From positions 13,363,634 to 13,427,633 of the forward strand of contig NC_092255.1 in NCBI RefSeq assembly GCF_036320965.1: a stretch of DNA of 64,000 nucleotides. Reading direction: 5' to 3'. Positions 10,617 to 22,604 of this stretch are shown here, piece by piece. Below the pieces are notes generated by a model. It was not told where the DNA came from, did no database searches, and saw only the letters and a program-made list of their open reading frames with translations. Positions within the stretch are counted from its first letter, which is position 1, and every line of letters begins with the position of its first letter. The DNA comes from Panulirus ornatus (Eukaryota; Arthropoda; Malacostraca; Decapoda; Palinuridae). Made by a program: the position numbers and the translations under genes.

Positions 10617-11173
10617 AGAGTGTCCCCCTCCCACCCCCCTCACCCTCCCCCATCCCTCCCCTCCCCCTTCCCTCCCCTCCCCCTTCCCTCCCCTCCCCCT
10701 CCCACCCCTCCCCCTTCCCTCCCCTTCCCCCCCTCCCCCTTCCCTCCCCTCCCCCCTTCCCTCCCCTCCCCCCTCCCCCTTCCCTCCCCTCCCCCTTCCC
10801 TCCCCTCCCCCCTCCCCCTTCCCTCCCCTCCCCCCCTCCCTCCAACCCCCTCCCCCTTCCCTCCCCTCCCACCCCCTCCCCCTTCTCTCCCACCCCCTCC
10901 CCTTTCCCTCCCCACCCTCCCTCCCCCTTCCCTCCCCTCCCCTCCCCTCCCCCTTCCCTCCCACCCCCTCCCCCTTCCTTCCCTCCCCTCCCCCTCCCCC
11001 TTCCCTCCCACCCCCTCCCCCCTTCCCTTCCCACCCTCCTTCGCCCTTCCCTCCCACCCCCTTCCCTCCCCTCCCCCCTACCCCTTCCCTCCCCTCCCCC
11101 TCCCCCTTCCCTCCCCTCCCCCTTCCCTCCCCTCCCCTCCCCCTTCCCCCACCTCCCCCTCCCACCCCCCCAA
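10617..11173. repeat. C-rich polypyrimidine tract
   Basis: About 555 bp almost free of purines on this strand, built from CCCCTCCCCCTTCCCTC-like units of about 18 bp with CCCACC variants. The complementary strand has dozens of G3-G6 runs. Pro/Ser/Leu and Gly/Glu frames across it are artefacts. Confidence 0.95.
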
Positions 11174-11471
11174 AAGATAGCTAACACGGCCAGGGAGATA
11201 GCGCTTGTGGGGGGGGGGGGTGGAGAAGGAGGAGGGTGGGTGATTAAATTACTGAACCATGGATGATGAATGGCTCCTGCCGTCTCTTAGAGTAATGAAA
11301 TGACTCGTGATGATGGCTCGTTGTCTGGCTTGACTCCCAGATAACAGAGATAAGCGAGGGAGGGAGGGAGGGCGTGTGACCTGAGCTTGGCTGAGAATCT
11401 CTTAATGAGAAATTAAATGCCATCAAATTCTGATTATCTGGTTAATGTAATTAATGATGATGATGATGCGA

Positions 11472-11474
<3 letters not shown>
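11174..11474. other. unassigned sequence with a G12 run
   Basis: A run of 12 G lies at 11209-11220 and (GGGA)n near 11360. No gene recognised. Confidence 0.4.

Positions 11475-11538
<64 letters not shown>
11475..11538. repeat. (AC)n microsatellite
   Basis: Thirty-two perfect dinucleotides. Confidence 0.97.
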
Positions 11539-11541
<3 letters not shown>

Positions 11542-11554
11542 CTTCCGTGCTGCA

Positions 11555-11698
11555 GTGTTTGGCGGCGCTGATCATGATACACACACACGGACCTGCCCGG
11601 GTTCGAATTCTGGACGCGGCAGTCGACCCACAGCCAACCCATGTTGTTCATCCTCTCCTCATAGCTGGTCGATGGCTGGATACCTATCTCAGACTGGT

Positions 11699-11700
<2 letters not shown>
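11555..11700 (+). mobile_element. tRNA-derived SINE, family 1
   Basis: A B-box-like GGGTTCGAATTCTGG is followed by CGCGGCAGTCGACCCAC, an ACCCATGTTGTTCATCCTC block and GGCTGGATACC. The same order of blocks recurs on the minus strand at 19.4, 51.4 and 55.7 kb, and the distal part at 43.85 kb. It ends directly in the long (AC)n tract, consistent with a microsatellite-like SINE tail. The A box is weak. Confidence 0.65.
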
Positions 11701-12246
<546 letters not shown>

Positions 12247-12397
12247 GGAAAAGATGAAGCAAGACAAAAGGAATAATGAGAAAGAAGAGATGAGACAGAG
12301 GCATGTACGTAAGAAAGGACATCCAGCAAGAATTCCCTCCCTCCACAGCAGTGGAGGGAGGGAGGGAGGGAGGACGGTTTACATAAGCGTTGAGGAA

Positions 12398-12501
<104 letters not shown>

Positions 12502-12536
12502 TTACGTATTTGTCTTTCCATCTATCTGACTGCTTG

Positions 12537-13100
12537 CCTACCTACCTACCTACCTACCTAACCCATCTACCTACCTACCTACCTAAGCATCTACCTACCT
12601 ACCTACCTAACCCATCTACCTACCTACCTACCTAAGCATCTACCTACCTACCTACCTAAGCATCTACCTACCTACGTAACCATCTACCTACCTACCTACC
12701 TAACCATCTACCTACCTACCTACCTAACTATCTACCTACCTACCTAACCATCTGCCTACCTACCTACCTAACCATCTACCTACCTACCTATTTACCTACC
12801 TAACCATCTACCTACCTACCTACCTAACCATCTACCTACCTACCTACCTACCTACCTAACCATCTACCTACCTACCTACCTAACCATCTACCTACCTACC
12901 TACCTAACCATCTACCTACCTACCTACCTAACCATCTACCTACCTACCTATTTACCTGCCTAACCATCTACCTACCTGCCTACCTAAATAATCATGTACC
13001 TACCTACCCACCTTCCTACCTGCCCATCTACCTACCTACTTACCTACCTTCCTACCTATCCATCTACCTACCTACCTACCTACCTGCATATCTACCTACC
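12537..13100. repeat. (CCTA)n / about 24-bp higher-order repeat
   Basis: CTACCTACCTACCTAACCAT-like units: blocks of four to six CCTA tetramers separated by AACCAT or AAGCAT. It becomes more degenerate towards 13100. Confidence 0.94.
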
Positions 13101-13720
13101 ACTCCTTCATCACCACCACCACCAGTCACTATTGCGCGTGCAGGCTCTGAGCTGAGCCGAGGCGCACACAGATCTTTTGTTGGAGAGAAACATCCTCATA
13201 CAGTGAGGGAGAAGGATGGTGCCCTCAGCTCCAACACTGTGAGGCTAGTAGAAAATTACCCTCGTGAGGCTCATCTCCCTCACGTAGACCCACAACATAT
13301 CTACATCTACGATGCATGAAGCAGCAAGTCATCGAGATAAGAAAAAAAAAAAAAGAGAGGGATGTCTTTTTCCATGGGAGAGGACATGCAGGAAAGATGA
13401 TATAGACAAGGAAGAGTGTTCGAGTGTGAGAAGAAAAAGAAGAAGAAAGAAAATAAAAGAGTAAGACGGTATCAGATTGCTTTTGCATGGCGCGTGGACC
13501 CTGGTGGAGGAGGTTCAGTGGGGGTGAGTGAGACATGCAGGAGGAGGAGGGGAGTGTGGTGGGCCTGGTGCAGGAGGAGGCAGACGTCCTGTGTGTGTGT
13601 GTGTGGAGGGGACTCCTGCACTACGTAACGACGGGGGGTTATGGCAGGACGACGTCAGGGGCTGGTGAGGAGGAGGGAAGGTCAGGGGCTGGACGCTCTC
13701 TGTACCACCGCACCACACCT
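13101..13720. other. unassigned sequence
   Basis: A13 near 13350 and purine-rich stretches; no gene recognised. Confidence 0.4.
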
Positions 13721-15840
13721 GGGAGATGATGGTGTATTGGTGATGTATTGTAGTGGGTATCCTGGGAGATGATGGTGTATTGGTGATGTATTGTAGTGGG
13801 TATCCTGGGAGATGATGGTGTATTGGTGATGTATTGTGGTGGGCATCCTGGGAGATGATGGTGTATTGGTGATGTATTGTGGTGGGCATCATGGGAGATG
13901 ATGGTGTATTGGTGATGTATTGTGGTAGGCATCCTGGGAGATGATGATGTATTGGTGATGTATTGTGGTGGGCATCCTGGGAGATGATGGTGTATTGGTG
14001 ATGTATTGTGGTGGGCATCATGGGAGATGATGGTGTATTGGTGATGTATTGTGGTGGGCATCCTGGGAGATGATGGTGTATTGGTGATGTATTGTAGTGG
14101 GCATCCTGGGAGATGATGGTGTATTGGTGATGTATTGTGGTGGGCATCCTGGGAGATGATGGTGTATTGGTGATGTATTGTGGTGGGCATCCTGGGAGAT
14201 GATGGTGTATTGGTGATGTATTGTGGTGGGCATCCTGGGAGATGATGGTGTATTGGTGATGTATTGTGGTGGGCATCCTGGGAGATGATGGTGTATTGGT
14301 GATGTATTGTGGTGGGCATCCTGGGAGATGATGGTGTATTGGTGATGTATTGTGGTGGGCATCCTGGGAGATGATGGTGTATTGGTGATGTATTGTGGTG
14401 GGTATCCTGGGAGATGATGGTGTATTGGTGATGTATTGTGGTGGGCATCCTGGGAGATGATGGTGTATTGGTGATGTATTGTGGTGGGCATCCTGGGAGA
14501 TGATGGTGTATTGGTGATGTATTGTAGTGGGTATCCTGGGAGATGATGGTGTATTGGTGATGTATTGTGGTGGGCATCCTGGGAGATGATGGTGTATTGG
14601 TGATGTATTGTAGTGGGTATCCTGGGAGATGATGGTGTATTGGTGATGTATTGTGGTGGGCATCCTGGGAGATGATGGTGTATTGGTGATGTATTGTGGT
14701 GGGCATCCTGGAGATGATGATGTATTGGTGATGTATTGTGGTGGGCATCCTGGGAGATGATGGTGTATTGGTGATGTATTGTGGTGGGCATCCTGGGAGA
14801 TGATGATGTATTGGTGATGTATTGTGGTGGGCATCCTGGGAGATGATGGTGTATTGGTGATGTATTGTAGTGGGTATCCTGGGAGATGATGATGTATTGG
14901 TGATGTATTGTGGTGGGCATCCTGGGAGATGATGGTGTATTGGTGATGTATTGTGGTGGGCATCCTGGGAGATGATGATGTATTGGTGATGTATTGTGGT
15001 GGGCATCCTGGGAGATGATGATGTATTGGTGATGTATTGTGGTGGGCATCCTGGGAGATGATGGTGTATTGGTGATGTATTGTGGTGGGCATCCTGGGAG
15101 ATGATGGTGTATTGGTGATGTATTGTGGTGTGCATCCTGGGAGATGATGGTGTATTGGTGATGTATTGTGGTGGGCATCCTGGGAGATGATGGTGTATTG
15201 GTGATGTATTGTGGTGGGCATCCTGGGAGATGATGGTGTATTGGTGATGTATTGTGGTGGGCATCCTGGGAGATGATGGTGTATTGGTGATGTATTGTGG
15301 TGGGCATCCTGGGAGATGATGGTGTATTGGTGATGTATTGTGGTGGGCATCCTGGGAGATGATGGTGTATTGGTGATGTATTGTGGTGGGCATCCTGGGA
15401 GATGATGGTGTATTGGTGATGTATTGTGGTGGGCATCCTGGGAGATGATGGTGTATTGGTGATGTATTGTGGTGGGCATCCTGGGAGATGATGGTGTATT
15501 GGTGATGTATTGTGGTGGGCATCCTGGGAGATGATGGTGTATTGGTGATGTATTGTGGTGGGCATCCTGGGAGATGATGGTGTATTGGTGATGTATTGTG
15601 GTGGGCATCCTGGGAGATGATGGTGTATTGGTGATGTATTGTTGTGGGCATCTGGGAGATGATGTGTATTGGTGATGTATTGCTGGTGGATCTGGGTGAT
15701 GGTGTTTGGTGATGTATTGTGAGTGGTGCATCTGGGAGTGATGGTGTATTGGTGATGTATTGTGGTGGCACTGGGAGATGATTGTGTATTGGGATGGTGT
15801 GTGGTTGTGCATCCTGTGGGATGATGGTGTTGTATTGGTG
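13721..15840. repeat. 43-bp minisatellite, about 48 units
   Basis: GGGAGATGATGGTGTATTGG recurs exactly every 43 bp (13721, 13764 and so on), followed by TGATGTATTGTGGTGGGCAT. Variation is limited to a few sites (GTGG/GTAG, CATCCT/TATCCT/CATCAT, GATGG/GATGA). Units decay into irregular copies after about 15640. As 43 is not divisible by three, three unit copies give a 43-residue peptide period on the minus strand. Confidence 0.97.
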
Positions 15841-15860
15841 GAGTGAGTGTTAGTGAGTGT

Positions 15861-16710
15861 AGGTCGGTGTTGTGATTGGTGTTCGGTGTTGTGATTGGTG
15901 GGTGACGGTGTTGTGATTGGTGGGTGACGGTGTTGTGATTGGTAGGTGATGGTGTTGTGATTGGTGGACGACGGTGTTGTGATTGGTGGACGACGGTGTT
16001 GTGATTGGTAGGTGACGGTGTTGTGATTGGTAGGTGACGGTGTTGTGATTGGTAGGTGACGGTGTTGTGATTGGTAGGTGACGGTGTTGTGATTGGTGGA
16101 TGATGGTGTTGTGATTGGTAGGTGACGGTGTTGTGATTGGTAGGTGATGATGTTGTGATTGGTGGACGACGGTGTTGTGATTGGTAGGTGACGGTGTTGT
16201 GATTGGTAGGTGACGGTGTTGTGGTTGGTAGGTGACGGTGACGGTGTTGTGATTGGTAGGTGACGATGTTGTGATTGGTAGGTGACGGTGTTGTGATTGG
16301 TGGGTGACGGTGACGGTGTTGTGATTGGTAGGTGACGATGTTGTGATTGGTAGGTGATGGTGTTGTGATTGGTAGGTGACGGTGTTGTGATTGGTGGATG
16401 ACGGTGTTGTGATTGGCGGATGACGGTGTTGTGATTGGTGGACGACGGTGTTGTGATTGGTAGGTGACGGTGTTGTGATTGGTGGGTGACGGTGTTGTGA
16501 TTGGTAGGTGACGGTGTTGTGATTGGTAGGTGACGGTGTTGTGATTGGTAGGTGACGGTGTTGTGATTGGTAGGTGACGGTGTTGTGATTGGTGGACGAC
16601 GGTGTTGTGATTGGTAGGTGACGGTGTTGTGATTGGTAGGTGACGGTGTTGTGATTGGTAGGTGACGGTGTTGTGATTGGTAGGTGACGGTGTTGTGATT
16701 GGTGGGTGAC
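15861..16710. repeat. 22-bp minisatellite, about 38 units
   Basis: GGTGACGGTGTTGTGATTGG plus TA or TG, with GGACGACGG and GGATGACGG variants and occasional duplicated GACGGT. It abuts the decayed end of the 43-bp array. Confidence 0.96.
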
Positions 16711-16795
16711 GTCGTCGTGTGTTATGGAGAGAGAGACAAGTCACGTTGTTGTTCAGCCATGGTGTGCGGTCACGGAGAGCCGTGCGGTAGTTGTG

Positions 16796-16921
16796 AGTGG
16801 CTGTGGTGTGGTGTGGCTGTGGTGTGGTGTGGCTGTGGTGTGGTGTGGTGTGGTGTGGTGTGGCTGTGGTGTGGTGTGGTGTGGTGTGGTGTGGTGTAGT
16901 GTGGCTGTGGTGTGGTGTGGC
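16796..16921. repeat. (GGTGT)n-type simple repeat
   Basis: CTGTGGTGTGGTGTGG motifs in tandem, variable unit number. Confidence 0.92.
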
Positions 16922-17167
16922 ACAGTGGCACAGTGGGTGGCGTTCTGCGGTAGCACAGTGGGTGGCAGTGCTGCGGTGGGCGAGACGGCGGCCTTCAGGT
17001 GGGTGGTACAGCACTGCGGTGGGCTCTCGTTGGGCGGGTGTTCTCCGGGAGGGGCCGGTGGGGCAATAGGCGTGGAGGGGCGTGGGGATCTTCTTGGGTT
17101 GGTGCGGGTCGGCATGTCTGGGGGGATGGGGGGGCCTCCTCATGATCGGCAGCCCCTGTTTAGGGCG
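16922..17167. other. unassigned GC-rich sequence
   Basis: Contains two copies of a CACAGTGGGTGGC motif; otherwise no feature. Confidence 0.35.
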
Positions 17168-17407
17168 TCATGAGGCATTAGGTATGAGGCATGAGACATA
17201 AGGCATGAGACATGAGGCATGAGGTATGAGGCATGAGGTATGAGGTATGAGGCATGAGGTATGAGGTATGAGGCATGAGGCATGAGACATGAGGTATGAG
17301 GCATGAGGTATGAGGCATGAGGTATGAGGTATGAGGCATGAGGCATGAGACATAAGGCATGAGGCATGAGGTATGAGGCATGAGACATGAGGTATGAGGC
17401 ATGAGGT
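17168..17407. repeat. 7-bp (ATGAGGY)n array
   Basis: Heptamers ATGAGGC, ATGAGGT and ATGAGAC alternate irregularly for about 240 bp. Confidence 0.95.
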
Positions 17408-17579
17408 GATCTGCGCGGCGCTTGTATGCCAGGAGTTTGGTTACTGTGTGTGAGGGGATGGACCCAGGTGGCTGGGGTGTTGTGTGAGTAGCGGCTCTCC
17501 GGAGGGCGCGAGGGACGTAACCCCCTCCTGGTGGTGGTGGTGTTGGGGGCTGGCAGGTCCACAGAGCTGTGATGTGGTG

Positions 17580-17679
<100 letters not shown>

Positions 17680-17786
17680 TGCCGTCATTCGGCTCTCGTA
17701 TTCTACCATCCTCTCCTCTTGGCCTGCCTTTCTTTCTTCCCTCTTCCACATCTTCCTCTTCTTCTCCTGTTCCATTTTCGTCTCCT

Positions 17787-17787
<1 letters not shown>

Positions 17788-17883
<96 letters not shown>
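17788..17883. repeat. (CT)n microsatellite
   Basis: About 95 bp pure CT, separated from the previous tract by a pyrimidine-rich 110 bp that could be its degraded middle. Confidence 0.97.
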
Positions 17884-18074
17884 GCCCTCTTATATTTCCA
17901 GAGTCTTTCATCCAGTAAATGTTTTACAAGACCACAGTAAAACTTTTACCAGACACATTAGCGTTAGGGGGGACTCAAGTTCCTCTTGTAAATTCCACTG
18001 AATATAGTTAGTTTTTCAGTGGTAAGAGAGGCAGTGGCCTCGTCTACATTAGACTTAACCACTGGATTTGATCC

Positions 18075-18640
18075 CCTGAGCACGACGGTACGATCCTTGA
18101 GCACGACGGTACGATCCTTGAGCATGACGATACGATCCTTGAGCATGACGATACGATCCTTGAGCACGACGGTACGACCCATGAACATGACGGTACGACC
18201 CTTGAACACGACGGTACGATCCTTGAGCACGACGGTACGATCCTTGAGCACGACGGTATGATCCTTGAGCACGACGGTACGATCCTTGAGCACGACGGTA
18301 CGATTCTTGGGTACGACGATACGATCCTTGAGCATGACGGTACGATCCTTGAGCATGACGGTACGTGTATGGCGGTACGATCCTTAAATACGACAGGTCC
18401 GAACAGAGGTCAGGCCACCCAGAATCGTACCGCCGTGCTCAAGGGTCATTCTTCCGTGCTCGAGGGTCGTACCGTCGTGCTCGAGGGTCGTACCGTCGTG
18501 CTCGAGGGTCGTACCGTCGTGCTCGAGGGTCGTACCTCCGTGCTCAAAGGTCGTAACGTCGTGCTCGAGGGTCCTACCGTCGTGCTCGAGGGTCGTACCG
18601 TCGTGCTCGAGGGTCGTACCGTCGTGCTCTTGGCACGGAG
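18075..18640. mobile_element. foldback-like element with 21-bp repeat arms, copy 2
   Basis: Left arm 18075-18385 has about 14 units of the form CCTTGAGCACGACGGTACGA. A short centre (about 18386-18423) contains AGGTCAGGCCA. Right arm 18424-18632 has about 10 units in the opposite orientation, many with CTCGAGGGTCGTACC (a C to G change creating CTCGAG). The two arms are nearly balanced, which makes this the clearest inverted structure of the four. Confidence 0.65.
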
Positions 18641-19290
18641 TATCACGAACGTATTCATGCTAAATCAGTCATCACTTCTCATCAGCCAAAAGTAATTCGA
18701 AACATAACTTCATCGATGGTTCGAACCTGGATTACTTTAAGGACACATTGGTCTATATCTTGAACAGAAAACGAAGTAACTAAAACACGACCCGCTCCTT
18801 GTATATACGCCCTTCATCCCTCAGTGCGTTCGTATTTCGTATTACCTCACAAGGTTTTCGTAAAGTTACCATCACTCGTGTACTCACGTGAGGTCTTTGC
18901 GTGGCGCGAGCGATGTATTGTGAGGGGGAGAGCCCAGGTTGAGCGATGGCTTGTGTGGACGGTGATCCAAGGGGTGACTATGGGAAAATTCGTCGTATTT
19001 GAGAATTGTTGATGGACCCAAGATGGTGTACCGTTTGGCTGGTAGGTTTGTTCCATCATCAACATCATCATTGTCGTCTTCATCACTCGAACCCCCAGCA
19101 CTCACCTCGCTATCTACTGCCGACCACACCCAACGCCCGCTCACACTATCTTCCTTTTTTACCATTTTCTGTTGTCTCAGGTTTCGCTGTTATTCGTTTT
19201 CTTCATTGATTTCTTCACTGTAAAAGAAAAGAAATAATCGTTCAACTTGACAATATTTCACTTCGTTTTGTTCATTTTTTTCTTGAGACC

Positions 19291-19291
<1 letters not shown>
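18641..19291. other. unassigned unique sequence
   Basis: A GGTTCGAACCTGG B-box-like motif lies near 18719 but no A box is visible. Nothing else recognised. Confidence 0.4.
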
Positions 19292-19335
<44 letters not shown>

Positions 19336-19339
19336 ACAC
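19292..19339. repeat. (AC)n microsatellite
   Basis: AC repeat with one TC interruption; it sits at the tail side of the minus-strand SINE that follows. Confidence 0.95.
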
Positions 19340-19364
19340 GCTCCTTAGCCTAAGCCAGATAATT

Positions 19365-19450
19365 CAATTTATCAACCAGACTCTAAGAGAGGATGAACAG
19401 CTGGGTGGACTGTGGAGTGACAGCCGCGACCAGGAATCGAACTGCAATTT
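19365..19450 (-). mobile_element. tRNA-derived SINE, family 1, minus strand
   Basis: The plus strand reads GAGGATGAACAGCTGGGTG, then CAGCCGCGACCAGGAATCGA. Its reverse complement has the B-box-like TCGATTCCTGG, CGCGGCTGTC and GCTGTTCATCCTC in the same order as the copy at 11.6 kb. Confidence 0.6.
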
Positions 19451-19689
19451 TATCATCAGCTATAGTTTCATTTCATTATCATGTGTACTGTGTATTCTCT
19501 TTTAATTTTTGATTTTTTTTCTGTTTTTGTCTTTGTTCTCTGTTCTTTTCTCTTCTTTCTGTATTCTTGCACAAAGTTCCAGGTTCTCCGATCCCTTTTA
19601 TCCCTGTCTTTAGACAGAATTACTAAGGTGCGGCCAAATATGAATGATGGAGAACTATTAAGACATGAAGGTATTGAGCAAGAAGGATG

Positions 19690-20830
19690 AATAATCTAAG
19701 AGTATTACAGGAAATGGCAAAGCATGTCTTGCCATATGAAGCGGGTCATTGTTGTTCGGAAAGACTTGAGGGAGTAAAGAGTTCCAAAGCTCTTAGGTGT
19801 GAGTAAAGAAATGAATATCACAATCGCCCACCCTTGTGTTGCCGAGGGCTCCACAGCGATCATGTGATGCAGGAGCTTGCCAAGTATCATGTGGTTTAGC
19901 TAATAGCGGAAGCACACAAGCATCCACATCTCGGGAGCAGAAACCAAAGTAATATCTGTAGAAAGCGAGAAAGAGAACCATCATTGCGGTTCAAGGCGAC
20001 TGAGTCGAGTGTTGACGTCAGACCGGGAGAGTTGATAAGTCGGATGGCACTGCCAGAACCTACCTAGATGAGAGATTAGTATTCCATATCAGGAGAAGTT
20101 TCGACAACTGAGCAGGACCCTCACGTGTTTTGAGGAAGTCCGAAGTATTGGTGTATTATGGAGATTTCTAAACACAGGTTACATACTACGATGATGTCAA
20201 GTTTGTCCATCTCGCTGAGCAGTGGGATTACAGGGCCGTCAAAGGCTGTAGGGGTTTTAGAAGGAAGCAGGAAGAACTTAGATAGGGATTCACTGCTTCA
20301 TTGGGAAATCTAAGGGGTTTTAGAGAGAAACAGGAAGGAATTAAGTAGGTATTGACTACCCCAAGTGTGAAATCCTGACCAACACTGAGTCTATAGAGGC
20401 ACTTGTGATGAGATTCACATCGAGTTAGAAAAGGAGGCAAAGATTTGGAAAATAAGTGAAGGAATACAATATAGAGTCGTTGGTGTATGAGTGGTCGTCT
20501 GTTGAGTAAAAGATATCGACGATGAACACACGAAGAAGAACAGCGTAAGCGACGGGACAGAGGCCGTGAGGGACACCACTGTAGGTAGGAAAGGAGGGAG
20601 AGGTTGACCCATGAACAGATGCGGGGATAGAGCGGCCAGAGAGGAGGGCTAGACATGAGTGAACACTGGAAAGAAGAGTTAAAAGAAGGAAACTTTGAGA
20701 TCATCCGCCGAAGCCACACTCTGTCGTATGCTTTCAGTATATCAAAGGAGAGAACGTAGGGTTCCACACCGTCTCTCAAATAGGATGATCACATTGCTTA
20801 AGGCAGTAGAAGCTGGGGAGAGAAAAAGAC
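19690..20830 (-). pseudogene. Jockey-like LINE relic
   Basis: On the minus strand, near 20780-20714, the reading YLRDGVEPYVLSFDILKAYD and then RVW matches the motif A region of Jockey-type reverse transcriptases (canonical LDISKAFDRVWH). Downstream on the same strand, 19984-19793 reads FYRYYFGFCSRDVDACVLP, which matches FYRYFHG/YYFGFCS-type C-terminal sequence, followed near 19780 by ELWNSL. The palm motif with two Asp residues is not visible, frames are broken, and an internal deletion is likely. It belongs to the same broad family as the plus-strand relic at 44.5 kb. Confidence 0.65.
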
Positions 20831-21840
20831 TTTGGAATTAATAGAAGTCAAAAACAACAGGACGTTGCTAGGCAGGTTAGAACAGCCGCCCTATTTGGGA
20901 TAGATTATGATGGTGCAGTGTATAGCGGGGTGAAAAACGGAACCCGAGTGTTGGGAGGGTGGCCATGTTGGCCTTCGGATATGGACAGTGCATTTGGTAC
21001 TTTGCTCTAGATCGTTAGGACAGAAAACGTGAGGTGATGGTATAAGCCCATCCGACAACTGTGTGGGAGGATGGCAGAAATTGCCCATAGTGTACACTGA
21101 TGATGCCCCTGAGTAGACGACCTGAGTTGAGGACATCACGGCTTTCTGGTAGGAATTAAGGCACTCACATTGATGCGTCAAGTTTACAGAGTCAGGAGAC
21201 AAGGTGCATAATGTGTGTGTGTACCAGGCGCGTTGGAGGCTGGAACAAGCACAGACTCGACTTCTTTAAAGCAGGATCGTGAGTGTAGATCAAGACAAAC
21301 CATGTGAAAGTGATTAGTGAAAACATCATCTGCTGTAACTGTTGTCACTTTCATCACTTCATATTCCTTGACACTTCCTCAATCGCTAGTTCTCAGTGTT
21401 GTCATCTTCCCTCATCCTCCAGTTCTCTTGTGTTCTATCTTACTACACGTAGAACTTCACATGTTTTGCTCTGCTCCATAATGATCTTTATATGTGTTTT
21501 CTCGTGCCTTCGATAACCCTAACGATGCCAGACAGGCGTACAGTGTCGAAGAATGATACGTGGTTAGAGTTTTTGTTGTGTTTGTGATTTTTACGGTCGC
21601 TTGTTCAACGAGGCTGTAGCCCACCTGGTCATCATTAGCCAGGGCAAATATGGAGGGTGTGAGAGGCGGCCGGGACCTCACACGCCAACATGGCTTTATC
21701 AGAGACTTGGAGGTGACGCAGGATCAAGGTGCTACAGTTACCCTACACCAATGGGTCATTATGGGCGGGACTTTTCATCAAATGCTTCGAGTTTCGACCA
21801 CTTGGTTGATGTCCGGTTAGACACACACACACACACGTTC
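20831..21840. other. unassigned sequence upstream of the Jockey-like relic
   Basis: Could include the 5' part of the relic, but I see no endonuclease motif. 21590-21660 is ordinary unique sequence. Confidence 0.35.
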
Positions 21841-21879
21841 TATTACGTCTTTGTATCCACGAGTGTGCCATTCTCTACT

Positions 21880-22065
21880 GGTGGAAGGGGAGGTGGATGG
21901 CTCGTCATTCCCAGCTGGTCATGGGAGGGGAGGTGGATGGCTCGTCATTCCCAGCTGGTCGTGGGAGGGGAGGTGGATGGCTCGTCATTCCCAGCTGGTC
22001 ATGGGAGGGGAGGTGGATGGCTTGTCATTCCCAGCTGGTGGTGGAAGGGGAGGTGGATGGCTCCA
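21880..22065. repeat. 40-bp minisatellite, 4-5 units
   Basis: CTCGTCATTCCCAGCTGGTC recurs at 21901, 21941, 21981, with GGGAGGGGAGGTGGATGG between. Units are nearly identical. Confidence 0.95.
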
Positions 22066-22417
22066 GTGTCCACCTACACCAGCCACGCTCCCCAGCACCA
22101 CGTAAGCAGACCGCCTGATGAATAAGTTAATAAAGTAACCGGAAACTTTTTTTTTCTTTACCGGAAATTCGCTTGAGTCAAAGTAAACGCACTCAAGATA
22201 TAAAGTCGTCATAACCTAAAGTACTTAAGTGTAAGTGTAGCATTCGAGATTCAAAATACTTAAGTGGAATTATTCGAAATTTAAAGAATTTCAGTAAATT
22301 TACAAGAAGTCAGGATCTCAAGTACTTTAGTTGAAGTAAGTCGCAAAATACCATACTTAATAAAGTAACGAAGTGATCCTATTATCTTTACTCCCTAACA
22401 CTTTATGTTAAGGTGTA

Positions 22418-22419
<2 letters not shown>
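22066..22419. other. unassigned AT-rich sequence
   Basis: Contains several loosely repeated ACTTAAGT-like motifs between 22220 and 22360; no gene. Confidence 0.4.
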
Positions 22420-22460
<41 letters not shown>

Positions 22461-22471
22461 ACACACACACA

Positions 22472-22533
<62 letters not shown>
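22420..22533. repeat. (AC)n microsatellite
   Basis: About 114 bp, two TC interruptions. Confidence 0.97.
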
Positions 22534-22534
<1 letters not shown>

Positions 22535-22604
22535 CTGGGTCTCATTACTCCCTCACATACTTGTTTGTACTTTCTGATGTCACGTGTGTACGTCATCACA
22601 TCAC

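Noticed and set aside
10593..11266. Pro/Ser-rich and Gly/Glu-rich frames of about 190-220 codons
   Set aside because: Translation of the C-rich low-complexity tract; no stop codon can easily arise in it.
12537..13100. (CCTA)n with CCTAACC as a telomeric repeat
   Set aside because: The arthropod telomere unit is TTAGG (CCTAA). Here the basic unit is CCTA with periodic AACCAT, and it is internal.
13515..17143. Minus-strand open frames of 765, 710 and 1041 codons with a 43-residue period
   Set aside because: All are readings of the 43-bp and 22-bp minisatellites. Three frames are open at once, composition is extreme, and length simply follows the array.
20891..21202. 103-codon minus-strand frame as the endonuclease of the Jockey-like relic
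   Set aside because: I see none of the endonuclease motifs (SETK-, GDxNA- or SDH-like), so it was not included in the relic.
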